A stretch of 7,060 nt of DNA, taken from positions 1 to 7,060 of the forward strand of contig JANXSB010000432.1 in the NCBI GenBank assembly GCA_025352865.1, read 5' to 3'. This document shows positions 5,957 to 7,060 of this stretch, piece after piece (positions within the stretch are counted from its first letter, which is position 1; each line of letters begins with the position of its first letter). The notes beneath the pieces were generated by a model, which ran no database searches, was not told the origin of the DNA, and worked only from the letters and a program-made list of their open reading frames with translations. The DNA comes from Chthoniobacter sp. Its GTDB lineage: Bacteria > Verrucomicrobiota > Verrucomicrobiia > Chthoniobacterales > Chthoniobacteraceae. The position numbers and the translations under genes were made by a program.

Positions 5957-6922
5957 TTAATCGGTTGCGTCCGGGTAACGGAACTCCGTGAAGTGGATCA
6001 GACCCTTCCCGGCCCGGACTTGGCGCGTTTGAATTCCCGGCCCAGTTCCGCGAAACCGAAGTGCGTCCTTTAGAAGTTCGTCCGATTGCGCCCCGGCGAA
6101 GATAAAGCGTCGGGCACCGCCGAGCGTGCGTTCATTGATGAGCTGAGACATTCCGGGAGCCAGATCCCCGTAACTGTTCGGGCCGTCGCGTCGAGCGCAC
6201 GCCACCATGCGGAGGCTCAATGGCAACAAGAGTTCGATGTTAGGATTTCGCAGACCAATCAAATTGGAAACCGGATCGGCGAGCGTGACAGGGTGATCGC
6301 CGATTATCAAATCGGGTTCCCCTACTGGAACGGCCAGAAACGTCCATTGCATCTGGGATAGCTCATCGGCGATTGTCTCGATCATGCGAATCGCCGCTGT
6401 CAGCAAATGATCGCGATGAGGCGTAACGGTCATTTTCCCAGCGTTGACGAGTGCGACCATTCGCGCAATTTCATTTTCCGTCATTCCCCTCGCCAGTAGC
6501 CTCTCTTTGAACTCGGCACTGTAGTTCGCCATACGCCTAAACGACTCCCGCAACACGGGAGTCAGAGCTGTAGCCTGCCGTTCCAGAGTCATTGGAGTTC
6601 GCTGCATTTGCGCGGCGACGAATCCTAGAAACGCCCACCACCGCTCACCACTCAAACACTCGCGCGCGAGAAGCCCTTTGATAGCGTCCGCTCCCGGACT
6701 GTCGATGTTGTCTCCCAAGAAATTCTCGATCGCGCTGTACTCAGGCTTATCACCCTTGAGGTCACGCGCGTAAAAATTTCCCTCAAAACCCGCCGATTTA
6801 GGCCGGGTTTTCCAGCACTTGCCCTGTTCGGTGTCATAGACCCATAACGACCCCGCGGCATCCGCAAAGTTTTGCAGAAGCAATTGAGGAACGTAGTGGT
6901 GACGGTGGGGTGTGTTGGGCAC
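5957..6922 (-). CDS. DUF4238 family protein, function unknown
   Basis: The protein (321 residues from GTG 6922) carries hallmarks of the DUF4238 family: HHYVPQLLLQNF near the N-terminus (8-19), GNFYARD (48-54), a central region with RTP (108-110), then DLIIGDHPVTLADP (204-217), corresponding to the family's SDNPV-type motif, and LLLPLS (231-236). No signal peptide or membrane segment is evident, so it is probably cytoplasmic. The biochemical activity of this family is not known to me. In-frame starts are GTG 6922 and TTG 6955; I prefer GTG because family members usually begin only a few residues before HHYVPQ, but TTG, 3 bases from the upstream aminotransferase stop, is possible. GC is about 53-55% in three sampled lines here, against 65-77% in two sampled lines of the operon, which suggests acquisition by transfer. 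It lies downstream of the aminotransferase on the same strand and may be read through from it. Confidence 0.8.
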   Translation of the reverse strand: MPNTPHRHHYVPQLLLQNFADAAGSLWVYDTEQGKCWKTRPKSAGFEGNFYARDLKGDKPEYSAIENFLGDNIDSPGADAIKGLLARECLSGERWWAFLGFVAAQMQRTPMTLERQATALTPVLRESFRRMANYSAEFKERLLARGMTENEIARMVALVNAGKMTVTPHRDHLLTAAIRMIETIADELSQMQWTFLAVPVGEPDLIIGDHPVTLADPVSNLIGLRNPNIELLLPLSLRMVACARRDGPNSYGDLAPGMSQLINERTLGGARRFIFAGAQSDELLKDALRFRGTGPGIQTRQVRAGKGLIHFTEFRYPDATD

Positions 6923-6958
6923 GAGCCGTCTTGTTTCGCCGACATTCGGCGGCAAGTT

Positions 6959-7060
6959 TTACTTCTTCACTTCGGCGAGGAATTCCCCGATGCGTTCCAT
7001 CGCCACTTTGATCTGGTCGAGGCTGGTGGCGTAGCAGCAGCGGACGAAGCCTTCGCCGCT
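6959..7060 (-). CDS. Class I/II PLP-dependent aminotransferase, C-terminal end (partial, runs off right edge)
   Basis: Only the last 33 codons and the TAA (6959-6961) are present. The residues GEGFVRCCYATSLDQI followed by AMERIGEFLAEVKK match the usual end of aspartate/aromatic aminotransferase-type fold I proteins, where the 'G.GYVR.SYATS...I..A..RI..F' pattern includes the conserved arginine that binds the substrate carboxylate. The transferred amino acid cannot be determined from this tail. The DUF4238 gene follows on the same strand after a very short gap. Confidence 0.7.
   Translation of the reverse strand, partial: SGEGFVRCCYATSLDQIKVAMERIGEFLAEVKK

Noticed and set aside
5816..6361. 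Small plus-strand frames (5816-6073 and 6086-6361)
   Set aside because: They overlap the DUF4238 gene on the other strand or the hairpin gap, and have no recognisable motifs.
5957..7060. A new defence or conflict system built on DUF4238
   Set aside because: Only one accessory gene is present; there is no partner toxin, nuclease, helicase or reverse transcriptase in the window. The low GC supports transfer but not a particular role.

Overview
This 7,060-base window is a GC-rich, gene-dense stretch of bacterial chromosome. High GC, weak or absent Shine-Dalgarno sequences, a long coupled operon of an SDR-like protein and a DHDPS-like protein, and dispersed palindromes of the 'AETQRRG' type all suggest a Verrucomicrobiota (or related PVC-group) genome. 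That assignment is an inference from style, since no rRNA or marker gene is present.

Layout, left to right. The first 1,086 bases are the N-terminal biotin-carboxylase part of a pyruvate carboxylase on the minus strand; the gene runs off the left edge. After a 140-base divergent gap, a compact plus-strand operon runs from 1227 to 3738. It encodes an atypical NAD(P)-binding SDR/epimerase-like protein, a GNAT N-acetyltransferase and a DHDPS/N-acetylneuraminate-lyase-superfamily protein. The spacings are 2 bases and an ATGA overlap. Four bases beyond its stop, a convergent minus-strand gene (3743-4462) encodes a stand-alone sugar-phosphate nucleotidyltransferase. A palindromic repeat of about 114 bases lies in the divergent gap between that gene and a secreted Fes/EsteraseD-like alpha/beta hydrolase (4731-5795, plus). 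A second, shorter hairpin lies in the convergent gap between the hydrolase and a DUF4238 protein (minus, stop at 5957). The DUF4238 gene is visibly lower in GC than its neighbours and lies directly downstream of the C-terminal end of a class I/II aminotransferase that enters from the right edge.

How the genes work together. The three-gene operon is the only set with clear evidence of joint expression. A Schiff-base aldolase/lyase-type enzyme, a Rossmann-fold sugar-modifying-type enzyme and an acetyltransferase would fit processing of a sugar or keto-acid intermediate, but the substrate cannot be read from sequence. Pyruvate carboxylase and the aminotransferase are central-metabolism genes with no evident link to it. 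I found no CRISPR array, tRNA, rRNA, integrase or transposase, and no convincing new multi-gene system. The best leads are the operon with its altered catalytic motifs, the palindromic repeat, and the low-GC DUF4238 gene.
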